In this document: positions 11,758 to 22,750 of the stretch, piece by piece
How positions within the stretch are numbered: the stretch's first letter is position 1
Layout: every line of letters starts with the position of its first letter
Origin: Stenogyne calaminthoides
Lineage: Eukaryota > Streptophyta > Magnoliopsida > Lamiales > Lamiaceae
Assembly: GCA_037126765.1 (NCBI GenBank)
Contig: JBBCBC010000032.1
Span: 744,001-808,000, forward strand
Reading direction: 5' to 3'
Length of the DNA stretch: 64,000 nucleotides
Translations under genes and position numbers: made by a program
The notes under the pieces: model-generated
Seen by the model: the letters and a program-made list of their open reading frames with translations, nothing else
Told to the model about the DNA's origin: nothing
The model's database searches: none

Positions 11758-11765
11758 TATATACG

Positions 11766-12239
11766 CATTTATCAATGTTATGCATACACATGCACGTATT
11801 ATCATTGTTACATATATGTATTATCAATGTTTAAACAGTAATAGTGCATATGCATAACCGTGACACTTAAAAAAAAAGATTTCATGGAAAATTTATGCTT
11901 AAAAAGTTTAAATATTCTACCACATTCCTTTATTGATTTCTGGATCCACCCTGTATATTCAAATCAATATTTTATTCAAAGGGCCATTTTATCGTGCTTA
12001 ACATTTATATGATGTAATAATCTTACAAATGTGAAGATTTAGAAATGTGGGACATCCGTTCAAAAAAAATAAAATAAAATTGTGGGACATATCAAATAAG
12101 TCTTGAATTTTTGTGTTGGGAAATGTATGAATAGTGAGTTAGGATAAAAGAGAATAAAACCTTTTTTTTTAGGAAATACTAATAAAAAATGTTTTATGAA
12201 GCGAGCTTGGCTAATTCGAATTTAGGATTCCTAGGTCAC
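11766..12239. other. AT-rich DNA with a fragment of repeat family B
   Basis: About 11763-11870 contains TATCAATGTTATGCATAC-type units of family B without clear ends. The rest shows nothing recognisable. Confidence 0.45.
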
Positions 12240-12242
12240 TAA

Positions 12243-12595
12243 GGGTATTTTTGTTTCGGGATTCACCCGGATGGATTTAGAACTTTGAAAATCACGTTCC
12301 ATTATAATTTGAGATTTAAAATTAGACTTCAAAATCCTCTCCTATAAAGTACACCTACACCCCTATTTTTCACAAAATTCAATATAATCATATCACTAGT
12401 TTTCTCACTCTCAACACAATAAAATAATATCATATTAATCATTATTAAATATTGATTTGACATAAAGTAAAATTTCACTCTATCAAAATCTCAAAATAAA
12501 TACATATTTTTTACTATTCACCAAGACTTTCAAATCCATAGGATTTTGAAGTCATGACTTCTCTCACACACCTAAATCCCGAAACAAACATATCC
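12243..12595. mobile_element. Tourist-like (PIF/Harbinger) MITE
   Basis: The left tip GGGTATTTTTGTTTCGGGAT is inverted at the right end (AATCCCGAAACAAACATATC). TAA flanks both sides (12240-12242 and 12596-12598), which fits the 3-bp TSD of this superfamily. Length is 353 bp. Confidence 0.8.
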
Positions 12596-12839
12596 TAAGT
12601 ATACGGATTTAGGAGTCCTATTAAGATATTCTTTTAGGACATATGCACATAGTGTTTGAAATTTAGGTACGTGCACTCCTCACGTTTTAGTTATATTAGT
12701 CTATATTTATATTAATTTGCATATTTTATTTTACGTTTTCAGTTAAAATCGATATTTTCATTTCAGGTATATTTATTTGTACATTTAGATTATATTAGTC
12801 TATAATCATCATTACACGATACAATTACTATCAAGGGTG

Positions 12840-13385
12840 TAGAAGTCGGAAGTTGGTAGCTGGGTGGATTTGGACCGCCTAACGCCTAGGCTGCTTAGGC
12901 GGAAACTAGTCGATTCAGTTTTTTTTTCTTCATCTAAATGAGTTTAATTTACTACTTATCGATATCTTATAAGAAAAATACACTTCAAAATTAATTAACA
13001 AATTCATTATACAACTGTCTAAATCAAGATAATAATTCATACACCTTTTCTTATATCCACTATTCATTATACAGTACAAGAAAATTAATTTAACATAAAA
13101 AACTAAACAAATATGTATTTTAAAATTTTAGTGTAGTGAAAATTATTAATTTTTGTCTTATCATCAATTTATTTATTCTAAGAACAAAGTCTTTCATTAT
13201 CAAATAATACCTTAGTGTTGGGCACCTAGCCGGACAGAAAATAACTTGGCGGTCCGCCTAGCTCCCGACTTGGTGGTCTAGCTCCCGATGCGGCAGCTTA
13301 TGCGGCGCCTAGTCAAAATTGGGTCGACCGACGACCGCCAAACGTCTGACCGCCACCTAGGCAGCTGCCTAGATCGAATTTTGCA
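12840..13385. repeat. Element with GC-rich palindromic ends
   Basis: The left part has CCGCCTAACGCCTAGGCTGC and the right part has clustered GGCGG/CCGCC and CACCTAGGCAGCTGCCTAG palindromes around an AT-rich centre. Repeated, hairpin-forming GC-rich ends suggest a non-autonomous DNA transposon, but I could not fix exact tips or a TSD. Confidence 0.45.
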
Positions 13386-13494
13386 TCATAATTTAATACA
13401 CAAAAGACTGACTCTTAATAATTTATTTTCAACTTCACAATATTCAATTCTAGATCGAATTACACTTTTATACACCATGTAACTGATCGCATTG

Positions 13495-13826
13495 TTGAGG
13501 TGCGACATAAATAAATACCCTAGCCTACTCTATTAATTCGTAGTAGTGGTAAGTAAGGGGTCGATCCATGGAGAATATAAAATAATTATTATGCATCTCG
13601 AATGTATTTAATGGAGACTTACTTAAAAAATAAATGGGAGAGAGTTTGGATTTGGTTTTTTAAATACTACTAAAACAAAAACCAAGTAACAAAAATAACA
13701 GATAATCAGAAAAAAAAATTGATCAATAAAAAGGCTCCAATTCACAGGTCGATCATCCCTCAGTTCTAACTATTTTAATTAAATGTAACCTCTGACTCTA
13801 ACTTGCTCAGAGACTTACGTCCCTCA
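13495..13826. other. Left part of an older repeat interrupted by the Copia locus
   Basis: It starts at TGTTGAGGTGCGACATAAAT and contains AAGTAAGGGGTCGATCC, a phrase typical of plant LTR or leader sequences. It resumes after 20551, judging by the CCTCA duplication at the Copia ends. Class unknown. Confidence 0.4.
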
Positions 13827-14447
13827 TGTTGGGGTTATACTGGAAAGTATGCTTTTACTTTGTATAATCAAACTGAATTTCTGTCTTATTTACTGAAATA
13901 AATTATTTATCACTAATGCTCTAAATATCATTGAATGTTACATATATTTACTGCATAATTGTTCAATAAATAGTACGTGTTACATTGTAGTTAATTTAGT
14001 GATACCAGATCACAGAAGATTAAATTAACAGTCCCTTGTAACTAAAAGTACGCTATTCACGACCTAGATGAAAATGAACAATCCATCGTGAAAGGTTGAA
14101 GTGTAAGGCTCAGATTAGCTTGTCTTGACCAAAAGAAAAACAATAGTGCATGACTGATGCACTGAATAGGACCTGCAGGAGGATAAATTCTTCAGCACTG
14201 AACTAGGAAGAATTAGACCTCAATGGTTCGTTATTTCTTAATCTTCGTCCCTTAAATAGGATCGTGTGTGGTTAGTAATTATTGCTTTGACTTATGATGG
14301 GTAGAGAATCAATGAGATTCAATACTTTATATCTTGGTCAATATTATTGGTCACATGCGATTGCTAAGATTTAATAAGAAGAATCGTGTGCAAGTACGCT
14401 TGTTCGATTTGCCCCCTTGGGAGGTTCATAAGATTTATCATACCAAA
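13827..14447 (+). repeat. Truncated LTR, unit 1
   Basis: It matches the first 620 bases of the full LTR at 18709-20551, then switches to pol at an ATACCAAA motif (14440-14447). It lacks the TATA box and everything downstream, so it cannot act as a normal 5' LTR. Confidence 0.9.
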
Positions 14448-16137
14448 CGACACACTTACACAACCGGAACCTCGTCGTAGTGGGAGGGTTGTAAGATAGC
14501 CCGAGAGATTCATGGGGATAGGAGAGTCCTCGGACTTGATCCCCGAACAAGATGAATCAGACACATGGACATATGACGAGGCAATCCAAGACAAGGATGC
14601 GGTTTCTTGGCAAACAACAATGAAAGCTGAAATGGGTTCTATGGATCATAACAGAGTGTGGGAGCTAGTCGAACCACTCAATGGGGTCAAACCCATTGGT
14701 TGCAAGTGGGTATACAAGAGAAAAAAGAGGACCGGACGAAAAGGTGGAAACCTTCAAGGCAGGGCTTGTGGCGAAAGGTTATACTCAGAAAGAAGGGATC
14801 GACTATGAGGAAACCTTTTCGCCTGTAGCAATGCTCAAGTCCATCCGAATTGTCTTGTCGATTGCTGCGCATCTCGATTTTAAAATCTGGCAAATGGATG
14901 TCAAGACGGCTTTCCTTAAAGGAAGTCTTTAAGAGGAAATCTATATGCAACAACCACAAGGCTTCATTGAAAAAGACCAAGAACACCTAGTTTGTAAGCT
15001 CAAGAAGTCCATCTACGGACTCAAACAAGCATCCAGAGCTTGGAACCAATGTTTTGATCAAGTTAAAGTCTTATGGGTTTGATCAAAACGAGTTCGAAAG
15101 TTGTGTGTACAAAAAGCGTGTCGGAACTGCATTGGTATTCTTAAGACTATCGTGAGATTTACATTTCGCTCATCGAACGATGTCAAGGTGTTGTCAGACG
15201 TAAGGGCATGGCTTTCAAAACAGTTTGATATGAAGGACTTAGGGGAAGCCGGGCACATCCTTGGGATCAAGATTACTCGAGATCGCAAGAAAATGATGAT
15301 AGGGCTTATCGCAAGCTTCATACATAGACACTGTCTTGAAGCGATTCAGCATGCAGGATTCCAAGAAAGGCTTCATACCTTTCAGACATGGAATCCATCT
15401 ATCCAAGAAAATGTGCCCTAAGACACAAAAGAAGATAGATGACATGAAAGGCATTCCTTTATGCTTCGGCTGTCGGAAGCCTTATGTATGCAATGTTGTG
15501 CACGAGACCGAATATCTACTTTGTCGTTGGCATGGTGGCAAGATACCAAAGTAACCCGGAGAAAGAGCATTGGATGGCAGTTAAAAACATTCTGAAGTAT
15601 CTGAAAAGAACTCGAGATAGAATGTTGGTTTATCAGTCAGATAGTCTAATCCCCATCGGTTACACGGACTCGGATTTCCAATCAGACTTACATTCCAGAA
15701 AATCTACCTCTGGTAGTGTGTTTTGCATGGGGGGGTGAGCCATGACATGGAGAAGTGTTAAGCAGAAATGCATCGCAGATTCTACCATGGAAGCCGAATA
15801 TGTAGCTGCTTGCGAGGCAGCGAAAGAAGCGGTTTGGCTCAAGAACTTCCTAGTGGACTTGGATGTAGTTCCGAATTTTCCCAGCACAATCACTATTTAT
15901 TGTGATAATGCCGGAGCAGTTGCAAATTCAAGGGAACCAAGAGCCCACAAGGCCAGCAAACATATTGAAAGAAAATACCATCTTATACGAGAAATCATTA
16001 AGAGAGGAGATATAGAGGTGGCAAAGATCGCGTCAGAAGATAATCTAGCAGATCCATTCACAAAGGGTCTGCCTCAGAATACATTCGAGAGACATGTGGA
16101 AGGAATGGGTGTCAAGACCGTTGCCAATCTGCTTTGA
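14448..16137 (+). pseudogene. Copia pol remnant (RT and RNase H), unit 1
   Basis: It encodes the end of the integrase-RT linker, then a Copia reverse transcriptase (motifs IGCKWVYK, AFLKGSL, SIYGLKQASRAW) and RNase H (ADSTMEAEYVA; ASEDNLADPFTKGLP) ending in a TGA at 16135-16137. gag, protease and most of integrase are absent. Frameshifts are visible near 14730, 15060, 15350 and 15480. A TAA (14930-14932) interrupts RT after AFLKGSL. The bases that encode the YVDD catalytic motif in the sister element (about 48360 reversed) are changed here at about 15150-15170, so RT is dead. Confidence 0.85.
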
Positions 16138-16254
16138 GTATAAGTGGGAGATATTATTAGGTTCGTGTAGGTGACATTAGATGTCACATATTAGGAACTA
16201 CACGAGACATGCTTTAGTATACTTAAAAGCAAACTTTGAGTATAAGTGGGAGAT

Positions 16255-16874
16255 TGTTGGGGTTATACTGGAAAGTATGTTTTTACTTTGTATAACCAAA
16301 CTGAATTTCTGTCTTATTTACTGAAATAAATTATTTATTACTGATGCTTTAAATATCATTGAATGTTACATATATTTACTGCATAACTGTTCAATAAATA
16401 GTACGTGTTACATTGTAGTTAATTTAGTGATACCAGATCACAGAAGATTAAATTAACAGTCCCTTGTAACTAAAAGTACGATATTCACGACCTAGATGGA
16501 AATGAACAATCCATCGTGAAAGGTTGAAGTGTAAGGCTCAGATTGGCATGTCTTGACCAAGAGATTACACTAGTGCATGACTGATGCACTGAATAGGACC
16601 TGCAGGAGGATAAATTCTTCAGCATTGAACTAGGAAGAATTAGACCTCAGCGGTTCGTTATTTCTTAATCTTCGTCCCTTAAATATGATCGTGTGTGGTT
16701 AGTAATTATTGATTTGACTTATGATGGGTAGAGAATCAATGAGATTCAATACTTTATATCTTGGGAAATATTATTGGTCACATGTGATTGCTAAGATTTA
16801 ATACGAAGAATCGTTTGCAAGTACGCTTTTTCGATTTGCCCCCTTGGGAGGTTCATAATATTTATCATACCAAA
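16255..16874 (+). repeat. Truncated LTR, unit 2
   Basis: It follows a polypurine stretch (AAGTGGGAGAT) and is colinear with 13827-14447, including the same switch into pol at ATACCAAA (16867-16874). Confidence 0.9.
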
Positions 16875-18590
16875 CGACTCACTTACACAACCAGAATCTC
16901 ATCGTAGTGGGAGGGTTGTAAGACAGTCCGAGAGATTCATGGGGATAGGAGAGTCCTCGGACTTGATCCCCGAACAAGATGAATCAGACCCATGGACATA
17001 TGACTAGACAATCCAAGACAAGGATGCAGTTTCTTGGTAAACAACAATGAAAGCTGAAATGGATTCTATGGATCATAACAGAGTGTGGGAGCTAGTCGAA
17101 CCACTCAATGGGGTCAAATCCATTGGTTGCAAGTGGGTATACAAGAGAAAAAGAGGACCGGACGGGAAGGTGGAAACCTTCAAGGCAAGGCTTGTGGCGA
17201 AAGGTTATACTCAGAAAGAAGGGATCGACTATAAGGAAACCTTTTCACCTGTAGCAATGCTCAAGTCCATTCGAATTCTCTTGTTGATTGCTGCGCATCT
17301 CGATTTTGAAATCTGGAAAATGGATGTCAAGATGGCATTCCTTAACGGAAGTCTTGAAGAGGAAATCTATATGCAACAACCCCAAGGCTTCATTGAAAAA
17401 GGCCAAGAACACCTAGTTTGTAAGCTCAAGAAGTCCATCTACGGACTCAAACAAGCATCCAGAGCTTGGAACCAATGATTTGATCAAGTAATAAAGTTTT
17501 ATGGGTTTGATCAAAACGAGTTCGAAAGTTGTGTGTGCAAAAAAGCGGCGATGTCGGAATCGCATTGGTATTCTTAGTACTATACGAGAGCGACATTACG
17601 CTCATCGGGAATGATGTAAAGGTGTTGTCGGGAGCGTAAAAGGCATGGCTTTCAAAACAGTTTGATATGAAGGACTTAGGGGAAGCCGGGCACATCCTTG
17701 GGATCAAGATTACTTGAGATCGCAAGAAAATGATGATTGGCTTATCGCAAGCTTCATACATAAACACTGTCTTGAAGCGATTCAGCATGTAGGATTTCAA
17801 GAAAGGCTTCGTACCTTTCAGACATGGAATCCATCTATCCAAGGAAATGTGCCCTAAGACACAAAAAAAGGAGATAGATGACATGAAAGGCATTCCTTAT
17901 GCTTAATTTTGTTGGAAGCCTTATGTATGCAATCTTTGTCTTGCGAGACCTGAGGATCTGCTTTTTTGTCGTTGGCATGGTGGCAAGATACCAAAGTAAC
18001 CGGGGAAAGAGTATTGAATGGCAAAGATAAAACATTCTCAAGTATATCCGAAAAGAACTCGAGATAGAATGTTGGTTTATCGATCGAGATAGTCTAATCC
18101 CCATCGGTTACCTGATTCGAATTTTCAATCGGACTTACATTCGGTAAAAATCTACCTCCCAGTAGTGTGTTTTGCATGGGGGAGGAGCCATGACATGGAG
18201 AAGCGTTATGTAAATACATCGCAGATTCTACCATGGAAGTTTAATATGTAGTAACTGCTATGAGGCGGTGATAGAAGCGATTTGGCTCAAGAACTTCCTA
18301 GTGCACTTGGATGTAGTTCGAATTTGCCCAAAGCACAATCACTATTTATTGTGATAATGTCGTAGAAGTTGCAAATTCAAAGCGAACCACCAATGACCCA
18401 CAAGGCGACAAACACATTGAAAGGAAATATCATCTTATACGAGAAATCGTTAAGAGAGGAGATATAGAGGTGGCAAAGATCGCGTCAGAAGATAACCTAA
18501 CAGATCCATTCACAAAGGGTCTGCCTCAGGATACATTCGAGAGACATGTGGAAGGAATGGGTGTCAAGACCGATTTTGCAATCTGCTTTG
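16875..18590 (+). pseudogene. Copia pol remnant (RT and RNase H), unit 2
   Basis: The first part (17047-17478) is a clean RT stretch (IGCKWVYK, DGKVETFKARLVAKGY, SIYGLKQASRAW). After about 17480 the frame breaks repeatedly, although the nucleotide sequence still aligns to unit 1 through RNase H (LADPFTKGLP-type end near 18500). The YVDD codons are disrupted at about 17575-17600. Many differences from unit 1 lie at CAG/CTG or CG sites and include small insertions, so some of the damage may be consensus error and not biology. Confidence 0.8.
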
Positions 18591-18708
18591 AGTATAAGTG
18601 GGAGATATTATTAGGTTCGTGTAGGTGACATTAGATGTCACGATTAGGAAACTACGAGAGACATGATGTAGTATACTTAAAAGTAGACTTTGAGTATAAG
18701 TGGGAGAT

Positions 18709-20551
18709 TGTTGGGGTTATACTGGAAAGTATGCTTTTACTTTGTATAACCAAACTGAATTTCTGTCTTATTTCTTTGAAATAATTTATTTATCATCGAT
18801 GCTTTAAATATCATTGAATGTTATATATATTTCTTTGCATAACTGTTCAATAAATAGTCGTGTTACATTGTAGTTAATTTAGTGATACCAGATCACAGAA
18901 GATTAAATTAACAGTCCCTTGTAACTAAAAGTACGCTATTCACGACCTAGATGAAAATGAACAATCCATCGTGAAAGATTGAAGTGTAAGGCTCAGATTA
19001 GCTTGTCTTGACCAAGAGATTACACTAGTGCATGGTGATGCCTTTGAATAGGACCGCAGGAGGATAAAATTCAAAGACCTTTGGACTAGGCAGAATTAGA
19101 CCTCAGTGGTTCGTTATTTCTTAATCTTCGTCCCTTAAATAGGATCGTGTGTGGTTAGTAATTATTGCTTTGACTTATGAAGGGTAGAGAATCAATGAGA
19201 TTCAATACTTTATATCTTGGGCAATATTATTGGTCACATGCGATTGCTAAGATTTAATACGAAGAATCGTGTGCAAGTACGCTTGTTCGATTTGCCCCCT
19301 TTGGAGGTTCATAAGATTTATCATACCAAATCTTGCAAGTGGAACTACTTTCCGGTATGGATAATAATGTTGAACCGTTCCTTGACCAAGGACAAAAAGA
19401 TATTAATTAATGGAAAGTTATTTCAGTGGCTTGAATTAATTAATGGGCTAGACAATCTTAAACACGGGAAATAATAACCGGGATCCATATTAATAGTAAT
19501 ATGGGTTAAGATGGATAGTGCAATATTAATTATGTAGTGGGATTAATTAATATATATGGCCTTGAATAATATTGTTGCTCAATATTGATAATTCAAGATC
19601 CATTGGAAGGTCCAATCTTAATTCTCCTAAAGGCCCCTCAAGAAGCCCAAACATAAAGTCCAATAACTGAAAAATGTGTTTAAAAATAAAATAAATTTTG
19701 TTGCCTAATTTTCCTATTTTTTGAAAATAATAAATAAAAGAGGGAAAAAGATTTTATTTGAATTTTGTTGTGGAATGAAGATAAGTATTCTTGGAATACA
19801 AGAGTATCTCATTAAATTCAAGAAATCTCTCACTTGGTTATTTATTTGAAATTTTTGAAAATTTTGAAGAAATAAGGGAAAGAAAGATTTTCTTGATTTT
19901 CTTGAAAAGATATTATGGAAGATATGTATTCTTGCAATACAAGCATATCTCATAAATTCAAGAAGATCCAAATCTTGGAATCTTTATCCTTGTTTTTCGA
20001 AAATAACCATAACAAGAGAAGGTGGGATTTTTATGTAATATTTTAATTATGGAGAAAAGAATATATGAGATATATTCAAGATTTCTTGGAGATCAAGAAA
20101 AAGATTTTTCCTCCCTATTCCATGATGAAAAATCGGTCACCACCTTATCTATAAATAGGGGATGATTTCTTCATCCCCAACTACAATTCCATGTGTTGGA
20201 AAAATTAGAAATCCACAAAGGTGGTGCAACAAATAATTTATTTTTCCTTTTGTTAATTGTTCGCAAGTTTCCTTCAACCGGATTGACGAGCAAGGGCTAG
20301 GGAATACTTGGGAAGGCTTTTTGGTGTGTTCTTATCAACCGAGTCCATTGCCATTCCAAACAGATTAGTTCACTTAAACCAGTAGCAATTCCGCATGCGT
20401 AGGATTTATGTGAACTGTTTATATGCATGATTTGTTGTTGAATTATTATTTGAATTAATATAGGATTAATTCATGCTAGTAATAATTGTTAGAATTAAAT
20501 TTGTATTTAAATATTCATCCCGAATAGATCCGGGCAATTAATTCCCCAACA
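18709..20551 (+). repeat. Full-length LTR (1,843 bp) of the Copia locus
   Basis: It starts TGTTGGGGTTATACTGG and ends TTCCCCAACA. A TATA box (TCTATAAATA, 20149-20158) predicts transcription start near 20180. The LTR at 45457-47308 matches it in reverse orientation. Many 'TCTTGGAATACAAG'-like stretches in 19700-20000 are also shared. Confidence 0.9.
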
Positions 20552-21371
20552 CCTCAATAAACAACAAGCTCTGTTTATCGGTATTATCCATTAATTATAT
20601 TCAATTGAAACAAGTTCTTCAATGAGTTCTTTTTAGCTGAACAATCCAGATATGGTCTAAATTTAATTCGAGAAAAGTATTAAACACTATGTTAAAGGAC
20701 AAATAAATTTTTTATTACGTTTCGAAATAATTCAATTTATATCACCCTACCAATTGTCATAAATGCATAACAATTACGGATTACAAATTATACATGGCAG
20801 ACAGGCAAGAATTAAATAACTCAGGTGATCAATCTAAATTAAAATAATCAAGCATGAAAGCAAGTAAAACAGATGGTATAAATAATCTTGAGCAAAGGTA
20901 TCACAAACATTACTGAATTCAATCAACAAAAATTAAAACATGAGTTAAAAAATATCTGAAATTCAAATAAAAGTATTAGCTAGACATAGTTACGGGCATC
21001 TTCAAGCTCTTTTCCATGAAAATCTCTTGTCTCGTGTTCCAAATCTGCCCTCTCTCACTTTTAACTAGCGTGTTTCAAATCTGTCATCTCTCACTTTTTA
21101 CTAGTATAGGGGTGTTCCCAATCTGATATGGGGTTGGAAAGCTACAGTGGGGGCTTGAAACTCTTAAAATTTGTGCCCTAAGAGGCTTTATATAGAGAAG
21201 AATGGGTCGGAAAGGGTTTAAAACCCGCTGGGCCTCTAAATTTCCGAATTTGGGCCAAAATGAGTTACCCAGTGTGGACTGCAGCAACTCAAAACAGTCT
21301 ATACTTCTTTTACAAGTATTTGAGCCCTTAAAATTCATATACAATGCTTTAAAAGGCCCTAAAATCACCAT
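20552..21371. other. Continuation of the older repeat between the Copia locus and the CACTA element
   Basis: It begins with the right copy of the CCTCA TSD. It looks like LTR or leader DNA of an unclassified element (TATA-like TTTATATAGAGAAG near 21186). No coding content was recognised. It appears to resume after the CACTA element at 29970. Confidence 0.4.
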
Positions 21372-21399
21372 CACTACTACACATTTTAGCTTGGACAGC

Positions 21400-21560
21400 T
21401 CTACTTGGACAGCCCTTTTAGAAAGAGCTCTCCAAAAATGACCTTGGAGAGCGGTTTTTAATTAAAAAAAATTAAAAAGCGGTTCGAAACCGCTCTCCGT
21501 TCAGAACCGCTCTGCAAGCTACTTGGAATGCGGTTCAGAACCACTCTGTAAGGGCGTAGC
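21400..21560. repeat. CACTA 5' subterminal repeats
   Basis: Several direct and inverted copies of GAGAGCGGTT / AACCGCTCTCC and TTGGACAGC. In CACTA elements such arrays bind the TNP1/TNPA protein. Confidence 0.8.
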
Positions 21561-21599
21561 TCTATATCCAGAGCGTGCCCCCATATCGCGTTTTTTTTC

Positions 21600-21890
21600 C
21601 TCCACACATTTCCTCATCTTCCTCCTCCAATATTCCTCTTCCTCCCTTCTCCATTTTTTCCGGTGAAAGGCCGTCGCCACCACTGTGCATTGCTGCCACG
21701 CGTCACCCTCCTCCTCCCCTACCGTTGTGCGTCGCCCTCCACCTCCTCCTCCCCTACCACGCCGTGCATCGCCCTCCACCTCCTCCTCCCCTACCGCGTC
21801 GTCGCCTCCTCCTTCTCCTCCTCCCTACCACCGCCGCCGCCTCCTCCTCCTCCTCCCCTACCGCCGCCGCCGCCTCCTTCCTCTATATAT
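21600..21890 (+). repeat. Pyrimidine-rich CTCCTCC/GCCGCC tandem repeat
   Basis: Units of about 45-50 bases containing CACCTCCTCCTCCCCTACC recur at least four times (about 21700-21860). Then comes GCCGCCGCC-rich sequence. It encodes only Pro/Ser-rich low-complexity peptides in every frame, so I do not call a gene. It sits between the 5' end and TNP2, in the position of the element's promoter or 5' UTR. Confidence 0.75.
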
Positions 21891-22109
21891 AGGTAATTTA
21901 ATTATTTTATTTGATGTTATATATATATATATATATCTATATATGTTAGGATATATATAGTGTTAGATTAATTAATTAGTTAATTGGCTTGGTTTTAATT
22001 GTTGTTTGTTTGAATATTAGATTGTTTAATTTAGTTTAATTGTTGTTATATGTTAGGATTAATTGTTGTTTGATTAGATTATGGTTAATTGGTTGTCAAT
22101 TTGTGTGTT

Positions 22110-22490
22110 GTTTCACTCAAAAGTATTAGTTGTTTCATTTAAAGGTATTAGTTGTTTCATTTAAAAGTATTAGGTGTTTCATTAAAAGGTAATATTAGTT
22201 GTTTCATAAAAAAGTATTAGGTGTTTCATTCATAGGTATTAGTTATTTCATTCAAAGGTATTAGTTGTTTCATAATAAGGTATTAGGTGTTTATTCAAAG
22301 GTATTAGTTGTTTCATTAATAAAAAAGTATTAGGTGTTTCATTCAAAAGTATTAGTTATTTCATTAAAAGGTATTAGTTGTTTCATAATAAGATATTAGG
22401 TGTTCCATTCAAAGGTATTAGTTGTTTCTTTAAAAAGTATTAGACTTGTCATTCAAAGGTATTAGTTGTTTCATTCAAAAGTATTGTTGT
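22110..22490. repeat. Minisatellite, unit about 22 bp
   Basis: About 17 imperfect copies of GTATTAGTTGTTTCATTCAA. It lies inside the CACTA element upstream of TNP2. Confidence 0.9.
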
Positions 22491-22750
22491 TAGTGTGTGA
22501 TTAATGTTGGTTTAATTATATTGTTGTTAGTAGCTTGGATTAATTGTTGTTAGTACGTGACTTGAATTAATTTTTGTGTGTTTCTTTAATTAGATGATTA
22601 ATGATGGTACATTAGAATACAATAAAAAATTAAAATGAATGTGGATTAAGTATAGTTAGGTATGCTTTTAGGTTTAATACTTTAGGATACAATGTCTTGA
22701 GAAACAGTTTTCATATTGTCTTTCCTATAGGCATTTGTAGCTAGTTCTAT

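Larger units (their letters stand above)
13827..20551 (+). mobile_element. Copia locus with structure LTR-pol-LTR-pol-LTR
   Basis: Three copies of one LTR start (TGTTGGGGTTATACTGGAAA) lie at 13827, 16255 and 18709. Only the third LTR is full length; it ends ATTCCCCAACA at 20551. The first two stop after about 620 bp and continue directly into pol. One perfect 5-bp TSD, CCTCA, flanks the whole locus (13822-13826 and 20552-20556). This is therefore a single insertion that was later deleted and expanded. The family is the same as the element at 45457-54394. Confidence 0.9.

Noticed and set aside
21575..21960. Overlapping Pro/Ser-rich open frames of 77-105 codons
   Set aside because: They arise from the CTCCTCC/GCCGCC tandem repeat in every frame. 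No domain or splice context.
22110..22490. CRISPR-like regular repeats
   Set aside because: Units are contiguous, without unique spacers, in a plant transposon. It is a minisatellite.
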